Below, piece after piece: positions 35,211 to 43,572 of a stretch of 64,000 nucleotides of DNA. The notes below the pieces were generated by a model. The model made no database searches, had not been told where the DNA came from, and saw nothing but the letters and a program-made list of their open reading frames with translations. Positions within the stretch are counted from its first letter, which is position 1, and the number at the start of each line of letters is the position of its first letter. The translations under genes were made by a program, and so were the position numbers. Source of the stretch: an uncultured Oscillospiraceae bacterium (GTDB taxonomy: Bacteria > Bacillota > Clostridia > Oscillospirales > Oscillospiraceae); the NCBI GenBank assembly GCA_902497145.1, contig CABVDR010000007.1, positions 7,894 through 71,893 of the forward strand, in the 5' to 3' direction.

Positions 35211-36983
35211 TCAATCCTCCACGCCGTCCCCGTGGGTCCGCATGAAGAACAGGAAGCCCAGCACCAGCACGATGCCGATGGGCAAAGCCAGGATGCCGGG
35301 GGCACCGAAGTGGATCAGCAGGCCGGCCAAAATGTAGCTGATGCAGGAGATAAAGGCACAGGCAGTGGCGTAGGGCAGCTGGGTGGACACGTGGTTGACG
35401 TGGTCACACTGGGCGCCGGCAGAGGCCATAATGGTGGTATCGGAGATAGGAGAGCAGTGGTCGCCGCACACAGCGCCGGCCATGCAGGCAGACACACACA
35501 CCACGCCCATGGGGTCGTCCAGGGGGAAGATCGCCAGGGTGATGGGGATCAGGATGCCGAAGGTGCCCCAGCTGGTGCCGGTGGCAAAGGCCAGCAGGCA
35601 GCCGATGACGAACACGATGGCGGGCAGGAACAGAGCAAAGCCCTTGGCATACTCATTGACCACATACTCCACGAAGGCGGTGGCGCCCAGGGAGTCGGTC
35701 ATGGCCTTCAGAGACCAGGCAAAGGTCAGGATCATGATGGCGGGCACCATGGCCTTGAAGCCCTCGGGGATGCAGCCCATCATGTCACGGAAGGACATAG
35801 AGCGGCGGATGGAGTAGAAAATCAGGGTGAAAATGAGGCCGAAGGCGGAGCCCAGCATCAGGCCAACCGAGGCATCGGAGTTGGAGAAAGCGTCCACAAA
35901 GTTAGTGCCGGAGAAGAAGCCGCCGGAGTAGATCATACCGATCACGCAGCAGACCACCAGCACAATGATGGGCAGCACCAGGTCAATGACCTTGCCCTTA
36001 CTGTCGTCGGCGTCCTCCTCGATGAGGCCGGCATAGGGGTTGGAGCCGGAGAACAGGTCGCCGGTCTTGATGGCGTTGCGCTCATACTTGAGCATGGGAC
36101 CAAACTCCACCTTCATAACCACCATGGAGATCATCATCACAATGGTCAGCAGAGCGTAGAAGTTATAGGGGATGGCCTTGATGAACAGAGCCAGGCCCTG
36201 GCCGTCCTCCACGAAGCCGGAGACAGCGGCAGCCCAGGAACTGATGGGGGCGATGATACACACGGGGGCGGCGGTGGCGTCAATGAGGTAGGCCAGCTTC
36301 ACCCGGGAGACGTTGTGCTTGTCGGTAATGGGCCGCATGACAGAGCCCACGGTAAGACAGTTGAAGTAGTCGTCAATGAAGATGAGCACACCCAGCAGGA
36401 TAGCGGCCAGCTGCGCGCCTACGCGGCTCTTGATATTCTCCGAGGCCCAGCGGCCAAAGGCGGCAGAACCGCCCGCCTTGTTCATCAGGCACACCATGGA
36501 TCCCAGGATAACCAGGAAGATCAAAATGCCCACGTTGTAGCTGTCGGACAGCACCGAAGCGATACCGTCCTCAAAGACGTGGAGAACGGTGCCCTCAAAG
36601 GAGAAGTTGGAGTAGAGCAGACCGCCTACCAAAATGCCGATGAACAAGGAGGAATAGACCTCCTTGGTGATCAGGGCCAGGGCAATGGCGATGACAGGGG
36701 GCAGCAGGGCAAAGGCAGTGGCGTAGAAGTTACTGGCCGCCGGTACCTCTCCCGTGCCGCCGCAGGTGGCGCACACGTTGGTGCCTTCACAGGCGGAGCA
36801 GGCGGGATCCGTACCGTAGCACTCCATACAGATGCCATAGCCTTCACAGGAAGAGCACCCTACCATGGGGCGGTTTCCGCCGCTCTCTCCGGCGGCAAAG
36901 GCCACACTCATCAGGGTCAGGACCAGGACCAGTGCCAGCACGATCCGGCCCAACCAATGTCGGTTGATTCTCATTGTTCTCAT
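35211..36983 (-). CDS. NhaC-family transporter, probable lysine transporter LysW, with external Cys-rich domain
   Basis: The protein has about 590 residues. An N-terminal signal-like helix (RIVLALVLVLTLMSVAFAAG) is followed by a segment with four CxxC pairs (CSSCEGYG, CMECYGT, CSACEGT, CATCGGTG) recalling the DnaJ zinc-finger. An NhaC transporter of about 11-12 helices follows, with motifs FIDDYFNCLTVGSVM, SSWAAAVSGF, FATGTSWGTFGI and DHCSPISDTTI. A lysine riboswitch controls the gene, which matches the LysW subgroup of NhaC proteins predicted to import lysine. Two ATGs, at 36983 and 36974, flank the best spacing from GGAGGG. The upstream open frame to 37274 is leader RNA. Confidence 0.88.
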   Translation of the reverse strand: MRTMRINRHWLGRIVLALVLVLTLMSVAFAAGESGGNRPMVGCSSCEGYGICMECYGTDPACSACEGTNVCATCGGTGEVPAASNFYATAFALLPPVIAIALALITKEVYSSLFIGILVGGLLYSNFSFEGTVLHVFEDGIASVLSDSYNVGILIFLVILGSMVCLMNKAGGSAAFGRWASENIKSRVGAQLAAILLGVLIFIDDYFNCLTVGSVMRPITDKHNVSRVKLAYLIDATAAPVCIIAPISSWAAAVSGFVEDGQGLALFIKAIPYNFYALLTIVMMISMVVMKVEFGPMLKYERNAIKTGDLFSGSNPYAGLIEEDADDSKGKVIDLVLPIIVLVVCCVIGMIYSGGFFSGTNFVDAFSNSDASVGLMLGSAFGLIFTLIFYSIRRSMSFRDMMGCIPEGFKAMVPAIMILTFAWSLKAMTDSLGATAFVEYVVNEYAKGFALFLPAIVFVIGCLLAFATGTSWGTFGILIPITLAIFPLDDPMGVVCVSACMAGAVCGDHCSPISDTTIMASAGAQCDHVNHVSTQLPYATACAFISCISYILAGLLIHFGAPGILALPIGIVLVLGFLFFMRTHGDGVED

Positions 36984-37003
36984 TTCCCTCCAAAAATTTG
37001 TTT

Positions 37004-37041
37004 CACCGGGAGGATCAACACACACGACCTCTCTCCCGGTG
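37004..37041 (-). promoter_or_regulatory. Hairpin before the transporter ribosome site
   Basis: The CACCGGGAG / CTCCCGGTG stem (9 bp) encloses 20 nt and lies just ahead of GGAGGG. It may be part of the riboswitch output or a ribosome-site mask. Confidence 0.5.
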
Positions 37042-37053
37042 CGCACGCGCAAC

Positions 37054-37084
37054 AAAAAACCATGAACGCGAAGCGCGCCCATGG
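37054..37084 (-). terminator. Riboswitch terminator
   Basis: On the minus strand, CCATG and CATGG close a stem with an inner CGCG / CGCG, followed by six T residues. It lies between the lysine aptamer and the coding region and would stop the transcript when lysine is bound. A competing stem (TCCTCTTGC / GCAAGAGGA) is at 37091-37127. Confidence 0.7.
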
Positions 37085-37154
37085 CAAAACCGGACATCCT
37101 CTTGCCCCGGACAAACTCCGCAGCAAGAGGACCTCTGGATAGCGCTCCACAAAA

Positions 37155-37293
37155 GTGACAGTCCGCAGGATATTCTCCTACGGCCCAGGTTCCCCGCCCA
37201 GGCAGGCAAGGGTTCCTTCGGCGATTCCCCCTCTCCTCCGCAACGGCTGCCTGGCCTTGTTCCGGAGTACGCATGAGAACCGCGCCTCTATCC
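37155..37293 (-). promoter_or_regulatory. Lysine riboswitch (L-box)
   Basis: Read on the minus strand, the leader has the L-box conserved blocks in order: GATAGAGGCGCGG, an ACTCCGGA-type block, GGGAATCGCCGAAGGAA, TGCCTGGG and finally GGACTGTCAC. This is the lysine aptamer pattern. It starts about 20 nt after the promoter and precedes an NhaC-type transporter, the usual partner. Confidence 0.88.
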
Positions 37294-37312
37294 TTTTATT
37301 TGATTTGGGTGT

Positions 37313-37341
37313 ATCCTACCATGCTCCCGGGGGAATGTCAA
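37313..37341 (-). promoter_or_regulatory. Promoter of the lysine riboswitch transcript
   Basis: On the minus strand, TTGACA (37336-37341) and TAGGAT (37313-37318) are 17 bp apart. Confidence 0.85.
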
Positions 37342-37374
37342 GGCAAATTCCCATTTTTCCCCCATAATTCCCGT

Positions 37375-37791
37375 TTATTTGGGCACTTTCTCCATCATAA
37401 AGAAAGTGAATGTGCCGGTGACCACCAGTTTTCCCTCATCGTTGTACATCTCCACCTGGATCACCGAGAGGGTGCGTCCCTCCTTTTTAGGGGTGGCGAT
37501 GCAGGTGATGCGCTTTCCATAGGCGGGGCGAAGAAACTCCATGGTGCTTCCGGCGGTGACGCAGCGGCGGCCGTCGGCACAGGCACAGCTGCCTCCCACG
37601 GTATCTCCCAGGGTGGCCAGGGCTCCGCCGTGGACCATGCCGTGGGGGTTGATGCTGTTAGGCCCCACCTCCAGCACACCTTCTGCCCGCCCGGGCTCCA
37701 CCTTGGTGACGTAGATACCGTTCTCATAGGAGAACTGATGGGGCTGGTTGGCGGCGCTGGCGATGGGGCAAAGAGTTTCCAAGGTTTCCAT
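37375..37791 (-). CDS. PaaI-family hotdog thioesterase
   Basis: The 138-residue hotdog-fold protein has the PaaI signature INPHGMVHGGALATLGDTVGG near residue 44, where the Asn, His-Gly and Asp side chains build the active site. It should hydrolyse aryl- or acyl-CoA thioesters. TAGGAGG lies before the ATG at 37791, and the frame upstream of that is non-coding. It runs toward the nhaC-like gene, and its stop lies 34 bp ahead of that gene's promoter, so readthrough into the riboswitch leader is possible. Confidence 0.92.
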   Translation of the reverse strand: METLETLCPIASAANQPHQFSYENGIYVTKVEPGRAEGVLEVGPNSINPHGMVHGGALATLGDTVGGSCACADGRRCVTAGSTMEFLRPAYGKRITCIATPKKEGRTLSVIQVEMYNDEGKLVVTGTFTFFMMEKVPK

Positions 37792-37828
37792 GGGGGTTCC
37801 TCCTAAAATTCTGCTTAAACTGACAACC

Positions 37829-37857
37829 ATACTAGCACAAACCCGTCTTCCAAGCAA
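37829..37857 (-). promoter_or_regulatory. Thioesterase promoter
   Basis: On the minus strand, TTGCTT (37852-37857) and TAGTAT (37829-37834) are 17 bp apart. Confidence 0.6.
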
Positions 37858-37925
37858 GCGCCGTTCCCCTTTTCCTACGGCCGGCATAGGATAGGGAGAA
37901 ATCCTACATGTTTGGAGGCAGAACC

Positions 37926-38531
37926 ATGGAACAGAAAACACCCGGGCTCTCCCTGGAGCCCTTTGACCCGGAGATCTTCCAGCGGGTGTGGCGCAGGGTC
38001 ATGCCGGACCAGGACCTAAGTCCCGTTCTCCCCGCTGTCCCTGCCCTATCACCGGATACCCCTAACAAGCCTTCTCCCCCCGTCTCTCCATGTCCCCCAC
38101 AGACCTCCCCTCCAGCCTGTCTGTGCCCCGACTCGGAGAGCTACGCCCCCTGTCTGGAGGAGCTGATGGAGGACACCAAGGGGCTCTCCTGCGCCTATCA
38201 GAACGCCGCCCGCCGCTGCGGCGGCCGCACCGCCCGGCTGCTCAGCAGCCTGCTGCCCAGCCTGGGGCAGGATGCCCGGCGGCTGTGCGCGGCCTACTTT
38301 CTCATCACCGGCTCCCGGTACACCCCAAAAGGAAACCCCGTCTCCCTGTCCGGGGCCGCCCCCTGGCAGCTGCGCAGCCTCTTTCTGCTGGAGCAGCAGC
38401 GGGCCGCCAAGCTGTCCGACTACGCCGATGGCACCTCGGACGATCCCTGCCTGCGGGAATTGTTCCGGGAGCTGGAGCACGCCGCCCGGCTGCGGGCCGG
38501 GCGCATCCGCGCCCTGCTGGAGCAGATATGA
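37926..38531 (+). CDS. Hypothetical protein with Pro-rich linker and helical C-terminal domain
   Basis: I do not recognise this 201-residue protein. Residues 1-40 are moderately charged, 40-68 are rich in Pro, Ser and Cys, and 75-201 form a helical domain (EELMEDTKGLSCAYQNAARRC, then APWQLRSLFLLEQQRAAKLSDY, then LFRELEHAARLRAGRIRALL). The helical part could be a ferritin-like bundle, but the metal-binding Glu/His pattern is not convincing. There is no signal peptide. TTTGGAGG precedes the ATG. Confidence 0.7.
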   Translation: MEQKTPGLSLEPFDPEIFQRVWRRVMPDQDLSPVLPAVPALSPDTPNKPSPPVSPCPPQTSPPACLCPDSESYAPCLEELMEDTKGLSCAYQNAARRCGGRTARLLSSLLPSLGQDARRLCAAYFLITGSRYTPKGNPVSLSGAAPWQLRSLFLLEQQRAAKLSDYADGTSDDPCLRELFRELEHAARLRAGRIRALLEQI

Positions 38532-38537
38532 GCCACC

Positions 38538-38567
38538 TTGACTATCCTTCTTTCTCTGGGGTAAACT
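38538..38567 (+). promoter_or_regulatory. Promoter of the lipase-like gene
   Basis: TTGACT and TAAACT are 18 bp apart, 39 bp ahead of the ATG. Confidence 0.55.
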
Positions 38568-38606
38568 AAGGAAAACAGGCCCTTGGGCCGGAAAGAGGGT
38601 AGCAAG

Positions 38607-39542
38607 ATGGCACAGCTGCGGGAGTTTACCTATCCGTCCAGCGACGGCGTCCACACCATCCACGCCCAGGAGTGGGTTCCCCAGGTCCCGCTCCGGGGCG
38701 TGGTGCAGATCGTCCACGGGGTGGCCGAGCATATGGGCCGCTATGAGCAGGCCGCCGCCTTTCTGGCCCAGCACGGCTATCTGGTGTGCGGGGAGGACCA
38801 CCTGGGCCACGGCAAAACCGCCCAGCGGGGGGACGAAGGCTTTTTCGGAGAAAAAGACGGCTGGACCCTGGTCACCCAGGATATCGCCCGCCTGCGTAAG
38901 CTTCAGGGGGAGAAGTACCCTAACCTCCCCTACTTCCTCCTGGGCCACTCCATGGGCTCCTTTCTCACCCGCACCTACCTTATCAACTACCCCAGCACCC
39001 TTACCGGGGCCATTCTCTCCGGTACCGGGCAGGAGAGCGCCCCTCTTATTGCCCTGGGCAAGCTTCTGGCTGGGCTGGAGTGCCGCCGCCTGGGACCCCG
39101 GGGTCTCAGCCCTCTGGTGGACAAGCTGTCTTTGGGGGCCTATAACCGGAAATTTGCCCCCAACCGTACCGGGGCGGACTGGATCTCCCGGGATGAGGCC
39201 CAGGTGGACGCCTATCTGGCTGACCCATACTGTCAGTACCAGTCCACCGTATCCATGTTCCACGCTATGATGGGGGGGCTTCAGTACATTGCCAAGAAGG
39301 AAAATCTGTCCCGCATGGACACCGCCACCCCAGTCTACTTCTTCTCCGGGGATCAGGACCCGGTGGGGAGTATGGGAAAGGGGGTAAAAAAGGTGGCCCA
39401 GATGTTCCGCCGTGCCGGGTGCCAAGATGTCACCGTCCGCCTCTACCCTGGCGGACGCCACGAGATGTTCCACGAGCGCAACGCCCAGGAGGTATTGGAC
39501 GATCTGCTCGCCTGGCTGGAGGCCCACCGCAAAACGCCTTGA
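38607..39542 (+). CDS. Alpha/beta-hydrolase, monoacylglycerol-lipase/lysophospholipase type
   Basis: The 311-residue protein fits the serine-aminopeptidase-S33 / monoglyceride lipase group. It has VVQIVHGVAEHMGRY near residue 33, the nucleophile in LGHSMGSF near 113, catalytic Asp in FSGDQDPVG near 252 and His in PGGRHEMFHE near 286. It probably hydrolyses monoacylglycerols or lysophospholipids. The ATG at 38607 follows AAGAGGG; an ATG eight codons earlier lies upstream of that site. The promoter of the next gene overlaps its stop. Confidence 0.92.
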   Translation: MAQLREFTYPSSDGVHTIHAQEWVPQVPLRGVVQIVHGVAEHMGRYEQAAAFLAQHGYLVCGEDHLGHGKTAQRGDEGFFGEKDGWTLVTQDIARLRKLQGEKYPNLPYFLLGHSMGSFLTRTYLINYPSTLTGAILSGTGQESAPLIALGKLLAGLECRRLGPRGLSPLVDKLSLGAYNRKFAPNRTGADWISRDEAQVDAYLADPYCQYQSTVSMFHAMMGGLQYIAKKENLSRMDTATPVYFFSGDQDPVGSMGKGVKKVAQMFRRAGCQDVTVRLYPGGRHEMFHERNAQEVLDDLLAWLEAHRKTP

Positions 39543-39567
39543 CGGGGCCCGCCCTCCGGTTTACAAT
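39539..39567 (+). promoter_or_regulatory. Promoter of the FMN oxidase gene
   Basis: TTGACG overlaps the previous stop codon, and TACAAT follows after 17 bp. Confidence 0.75.
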
Positions 39568-39596
39568 CTTAGGGAAGAAACAAAGGAGGGGTTTTC

Positions 39597-40616
39597 GTGA
39601 CCTATCAGGAAGTTCTGGCCGCCGCCCGCACCTGCAGCGGCCCCTATTGCAAAGCCTGCCCGGTGTGCAACGGCAAGGCCTGCGGCAGCACCATGCCTGG
39701 CCCTGGCTCCAAGGGCACCGGCGCCGTGGCAGTGCGCAACTACCAGGCCTGGCAGGAGATCTGCCTCAACATGGACACCATCTGTGAAAATGGCCCGGTG
39801 GACACCAAATTCAACTTTTTCGGTCAGGAGTATGATCTGCCCGTCTTTGCCGGCCCGGTGGGCGCGGTAAATCTCCACTACGGAGACAAGTATAACGACC
39901 TGGAGTACAACAACATCCTGGTCCCCGCCTGCGCCCAGGCGGGTATCGCCGCCTTCACCGGCGACGGCACCAACCCTGAGGTCTTTACCGCCGCTGCTGC
40001 CGCCATCGGCGCGGCCGGCGGCAAGGGCATCCCCACCGTGAAGCCCTGGGACCGGGACACCCTGTACGCCAAGCTGGACGCTGCCAAGGCCTCCGGCGCC
40101 AAGGTGTTCGCCATGGACATCGACGCGGCTGGCCTGCCCTTCCTGAAGGGCCTCAATCCCCCCGCCGGGTCCAAGACGGTGGCTGAGCTGCGGGAAATCA
40201 TTGAGTACGTAAAGGTACCTTTTATCATCAAGGGTATCATGACCGTCAAGGGCGCCCAGAAGGCCCTGGAGGCTGGCGCCGCTGGCATTGTGGTGTCCAA
40301 CCACGGCGGCCGGGTCCAGGACGGCGTTCCCGCCACCGCCAGCGTGCTGCCCGCCATCGCCCAGGCCGTGAAGGGTCAGATGGTGGTGCTGGTGGACGGC
40401 GGCATCCGCACCGGCGTGGACGTGTGCAAGGCTCTGGCCCTGGGGGCCGACGCCTGCATCCTGGCCCGCCCCTATGTCACCGCCGTCTACGGCGGCCAGG
40501 CCGAAGGCGTGAAGGTGCTCACCGACAAGCTGAAAGGCGAGCTCCAGGACACCATGGCCATGTGCGGGGTACATAATCTGAGTGAAATTTCCAGCGAGAT
40601 GATCTTCCGGGGATGA
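39597..40616 (+). CDS. FMN-dependent alpha-hydroxy-acid dehydrogenase with N-terminal Cys cluster
   Basis: The 339-residue TIM-barrel enzyme belongs to the lactate/glycolate oxidase superfamily. It has IVVSNHGGRVQDG near residue 231 (with the catalytic His) and VLVDGGIRTGVDVCKALALGADAC for FMN phosphate binding. The first 30 residues carry five cysteines (CSGPYCKACPVCNGKAC), which the classical enzymes lack and which could hold an iron-sulfur cluster or metal. It starts with GTG after AAAGGAGG. It is a single-gene unit ended by a terminator. The natural substrate is unknown. Confidence 0.9.
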   Translation: MTYQEVLAAARTCSGPYCKACPVCNGKACGSTMPGPGSKGTGAVAVRNYQAWQEICLNMDTICENGPVDTKFNFFGQEYDLPVFAGPVGAVNLHYGDKYNDLEYNNILVPACAQAGIAAFTGDGTNPEVFTAAAAAIGAAGGKGIPTVKPWDRDTLYAKLDAAKASGAKVFAMDIDAAGLPFLKGLNPPAGSKTVAELREIIEYVKVPFIIKGIMTVKGAQKALEAGAAGIVVSNHGGRVQDGVPATASVLPAIAQAVKGQMVVLVDGGIRTGVDVCKALALGADACILARPYVTAVYGGQAEGVKVLTDKLKGELQDTMAMCGVHNLSEISSEMIFRG

Positions 40617-40631
40617 GCCTTCCCCCTTTTT

Positions 40632-40660
40632 CCGGCGCAGGAAAACCTGCGCCGGTTTCT
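40632..40660 (+). terminator. Terminator of the FMN oxidase gene
   Basis: A perfect 10-bp stem CCGGCGCAGG / CCTGCGCCGG with an AAAA loop is followed by TTTCTTT. Confidence 0.85.
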
Positions 40661-40670
40661 TTACTCTTTT

Positions 40671-40720
40671 GGTTGACAATGTAGACCACTCCACGGTATA
40701 ATAGGTCTACAAAGTAAACC
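40671..40720 (+). promoter_or_regulatory. blaI-type promoter with two operators
   Basis: TTGACA (40673-40678) and TATAAT (40697-40702) are 18 bp apart. Two 17-bp, partly palindromic copies, GGTTGACAATGTAGACC (40671-40687) and GGTCTACAAAGTAAACC (40704-40720), lie over the -35 box and just after the -10 box. They match at 13 of 17 positions and are 33 bp apart, about three helical turns. They are the likely BlaI binding sites. Confidence 0.82.
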
Positions 40721-40738
40721 ATGAGAGGAGGCAGCAGA

Positions 40739-41110
40739 ATGGAACAGACCCTCACCCACAGCGAGTGGTATGTGATGGACTGCCTGTGGCAGCACAGCCC
40801 AAGCACCGTCATGGAGCTGGTATCCGCCCTTCACGAGAAGGTAGGCTGGGCCAAGAGCACCACCATTACCACCCTGCGGCGCATGGAGGACAAAGGTCTG
40901 GTGGCGGTGGAGGTGCGGGGCCGCACCAAGTATTACACCCCCGCCCTGGAGCGGGAGCAGGCCGTGCGCCGGGAGACCCGCTCCTTCCTGGACCGGGTGT
41001 ATCAGGGCAGTGTGGGGCTGATGGTGTCCGCCATGGCCAGCGAAAAAGCTCTGAGCAAGGAAGAGATTGATACCCTGTACGCCATTTTGAAGGAGGCGGA
41101 GAAGCAATGA
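40739..41110 (+). CDS. BlaI/MecI/CopY-family repressor
   Basis: The 123-residue winged-helix protein has the family stretch LTHSEWYVMDCLWQHSPSTVMELVSAL, the recognition part WAKSTTITTLRRMEDKGLV, and a dimerising, protease-sensitive C-terminal helix. It likely represses its own operon and is cut when the partner M56 protein senses a signal. GAGGAGG precedes the ATG, and the stop overlaps the next start (ATGA). Confidence 0.94.
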   Translation: MEQTLTHSEWYVMDCLWQHSPSTVMELVSALHEKVGWAKSTTITTLRRMEDKGLVAVEVRGRTKYYTPALEREQAVRRETRSFLDRVYQGSVGLMVSAMASEKALSKEEIDTLYAILKEAEKQ

Positions 41111-43395
41111 ATATCCTGCTGCAATGGTTTGTCACCTCGTCGGTGCTCATTTTGGCGGTGCTGATTCTGCGCCGCCTGCTGGGCGGGCGCATCTCCCCCC
41201 GGGTGAAGTACGCCCTGTGGGCGGTGGTGCTGGTGCGGCTGCTGGTGCCTGTCTCTCCGTTTCCCAGCGTATTCAGTCTCACCGCCGCCCTGGAACCGGT
41301 GGAACAAAACCTGGATCAGCGAATGGACAGCCAGATGGTCTACGCCATTCCCACCCAGATCTACCCCACCTCCCCCGGCACGTTGGAGCCTGGGGAGGCG
41401 CCCATCATCGACCGCACGGAACACAGCTGGGCGGGCGGCCCCACCTACTACTCCGGCGGAGTGGTCATTGACCAGGAGAGCGCCACCCACTACTATTTCA
41501 TGATGCCTCTGGATGAGTTGCTCCTGCTGCTGTGGGGAGCAGGAGGATTGGTGCTGGGACTGGTGCTGCTGCGCTCCAATCTGCGCTTTTCCCACAAACT
41601 GCAGGACAAGCGGCTGCCCCTGGAGATTACCGGCTGTCCCCGGCCGGTGTACGCCGTGGAGGGACTGTCCTCCCCCTGCCTGTTTGGCCTGTTCTGTCCC
41701 TGCATCTACCTTACGCCAGACCTGGCCGCCGACAGCCCTTCCCGGGCCCACGTTCTGGCCCACGAGCTGACCCACTACCGCCAAAAGGACCACCTCTGGT
41801 CCGCTTTACGGTGTGTGGCTCTGGCGCTGCACTGGTATAATCCCCTGGTGTGGCTGGCGGTGTTCCTGTCCAAGCGGGACGGGGAGCTCTCCTGCGACGC
41901 GGGAGCGGTGAAATCCCTGGGTGAGGATGAGCGCATCCCCTATGGCCGCACGCTGGTATCTCTGGTGGCCCGGCGGAGCCGGTGCGCCGGCGACCTGCTG
42001 TCCTGCTCCACCTCCATGGCAGAGGGAAAGGGGAGCATTCAGAACCGCATTGCTCAGCTGGTCAAGCGCCCGGAGACCAAAAAGACCGCCCTGTTCGCCG
42101 TGGTGGCGCTGGCCGCTTTGGCGGTGGTCTTCACCTTTGGAAGCGGTCAAAACCAGCCGGAGGAAAGCATCCAAGACGATGATCCCTCCTATTGGGAGCA
42201 GGTCCAAAACGCCCAGTCCATCCAGTATTCTCCACCCCTTTACTCCAGCGCAGCCTTCCCGGATGCGATTGCCGATGCAGACCTTTTGGAGGAAGCAAAA
42301 GGACTGTTGAATCAGGCCAAAGCCCCTGATTCTTCCACGCTGGATGCCGACTGGACAGAGCCGCTTTTTTCTGCCTCTACCATTTCTCTGGTGAACCCGG
42401 ATAACAGCATGTCCCGTTATTACCTGTGCACCTTGGACGGACACGACTACCTGGTCACCCCTGCCCAGCTGAATGCAGAGGAATATACCCCGGTGGCCGT
42501 GTTCCCCCAGGACGCTGGCGTAGTAGAGTCCGCTCTGGCCACTCTGGCCCAGCAGCAGAGCGAGCGCAACGCTGCGGTCTCCTCGGAGGACGCCTCCACC
42601 TCCACCCCTGTCACCGCGCATATGGTGGACCAGGCACAGCGCCTTCAGAACCTGGAGCCGGACCAAATCCAGTCGGTCTACGGCGGTCCCTACCAAAAGG
42701 ACTCTGACCTGGCTAATTCCATCTTAACGACCCTCAAAGAGGAGGCAAAAAATCTGATTCCCACTCCAGAGCCTCAGCTATATGATCTCTACTCCCTCTG
42801 GGAGGTCTATCTCCAGATTGACGAGGAGGATTTTTGGGAACTCAGCGCCGGAACCGTATCTTCCATTGTGGCAGTGCGCATCGATCAGGATACGATTTAT
42901 TTCCACGCCCCCAAACTCTATGAGCTGATCCGCCAGTGGTGGACGCCACCGGACAACGCCATCACGGTCACCACTCCCGCTGTCCTCCAGACCATGGAGC
43001 AGGTGCTGGCGGAGGAGAAGGAGGCTGCTCAGGAATCCTCGGAATTTCCCGACGCCTATCGGTCCGCCCAGCTCATCTCCCTCCATCGCCTCGCCTCCTT
43101 TGACAATCAGGCCGATGGGAGCACCGTAAACATCTACGGCTATGATTCCGGCTTTGTGATGGATGATCTATCCAACATTTCCTGGATAGGCGACGCCTGG
43201 GTAGATGGGCAGATGCTCTACCACCCGGACAACGCCTACCACCACCTCATCACCGTCGAGCAAAACGGGAAAGTAGCCCAGTATGTCACGGTGACCAACG
43301 ACTTCCCCCTGGACCCGGAGAGCTATGCATCCCACACCGATTCCCAGCTCTCCCTGGGGGAATACGCAGCCCTCCAGCTGGGATTGAAAGGCTAA
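41107..43395 (+). CDS. BlaR1-like M56 membrane metallopeptidase with novel sensor domain
   Basis: The 762-residue protein has about four membrane helices in its first 340 residues. The zinc site HELTHYRQKDHLW is near residue 219, and NPLVWLAVFLSKRDGELSCD follows, as in BlaR1. After the last helix (FAVVALAALAVVFTFG, about 332-347) comes an outside region of about 415 residues. That region lacks the penicillin-binding SxxK/SxN/KTG motifs of true BlaR1, so the signal is probably not a beta-lactam. It should cut the BlaI repressor when triggered. No resistance enzyme follows; the operon ends with a terminator. Confidence 0.9.
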   Translation: MNILLQWFVTSSVLILAVLILRRLLGGRISPRVKYALWAVVLVRLLVPVSPFPSVFSLTAALEPVEQNLDQRMDSQMVYAIPTQIYPTSPGTLEPGEAPIIDRTEHSWAGGPTYYSGGVVIDQESATHYYFMMPLDELLLLLWGAGGLVLGLVLLRSNLRFSHKLQDKRLPLEITGCPRPVYAVEGLSSPCLFGLFCPCIYLTPDLAADSPSRAHVLAHELTHYRQKDHLWSALRCVALALHWYNPLVWLAVFLSKRDGELSCDAGAVKSLGEDERIPYGRTLVSLVARRSRCAGDLLSCSTSMAEGKGSIQNRIAQLVKRPETKKTALFAVVALAALAVVFTFGSGQNQPEESIQDDDPSYWEQVQNAQSIQYSPPLYSSAAFPDAIADADLLEEAKGLLNQAKAPDSSTLDADWTEPLFSASTISLVNPDNSMSRYYLCTLDGHDYLVTPAQLNAEEYTPVAVFPQDAGVVESALATLAQQQSERNAAVSSEDASTSTPVTAHMVDQAQRLQNLEPDQIQSVYGGPYQKDSDLANSILTTLKEEAKNLIPTPEPQLYDLYSLWEVYLQIDEEDFWELSAGTVSSIVAVRIDQDTIYFHAPKLYELIRQWWTPPDNAITVTTPAVLQTMEQVLAEEKEAAQESSEFPDAYRSAQLISLHRLASFDNQADGSTVNIYGYDSGFVMDDLSNISWIGDAWVDGQMLYHPDNAYHHLITVEQNGKVAQYVTVTNDFPLDPESYASHTDSQLSLGEYAALQLGLKG

Positions 43396-43409
43396 CGGCC
43401 TGCAAGGAC

Positions 43410-43440
43410 CCCCGGCGGCATAAAGCCGCCGGGGTTTTTT
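43410..43440 (+). terminator. Terminator of the blaI-M56 operon
   Basis: The CCCCGGCGGC / GCCGCCGGGG stem with an ATAAA loop is followed by six T residues. Confidence 0.93.
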
Positions 43441-43572
43441 GTGCAATACGCCAATTCACTTTTTTGCTTTATTTCATTAAAAATGGTTCCTGCAGGGCAG
43501 AAATGCACAATTTTCGACCGTTAAAAAGGCGTATTTCCTCCCTTTCCACGCGTTAAGAAAGTGTTAAAATCG

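Noticed and set aside
35181..37142. 653-codon open frame opposite the NhaC-type transporter
   Set aside because: Antisense shadow rich in Gly, His and Gln that also crosses the riboswitch terminator.
36984..37274. 97-codon extension of the NhaC-type protein
   Set aside because: This stretch is the riboswitch leader and terminator; the signal-like sequence and ribosome site fit the start near 36983.
37926..38531. Ferritin-like or rubrerythrin protein
   Set aside because: The C-terminal region is helical but lacks a convincing pair of ExxH metal motifs, so it is left as hypothetical.
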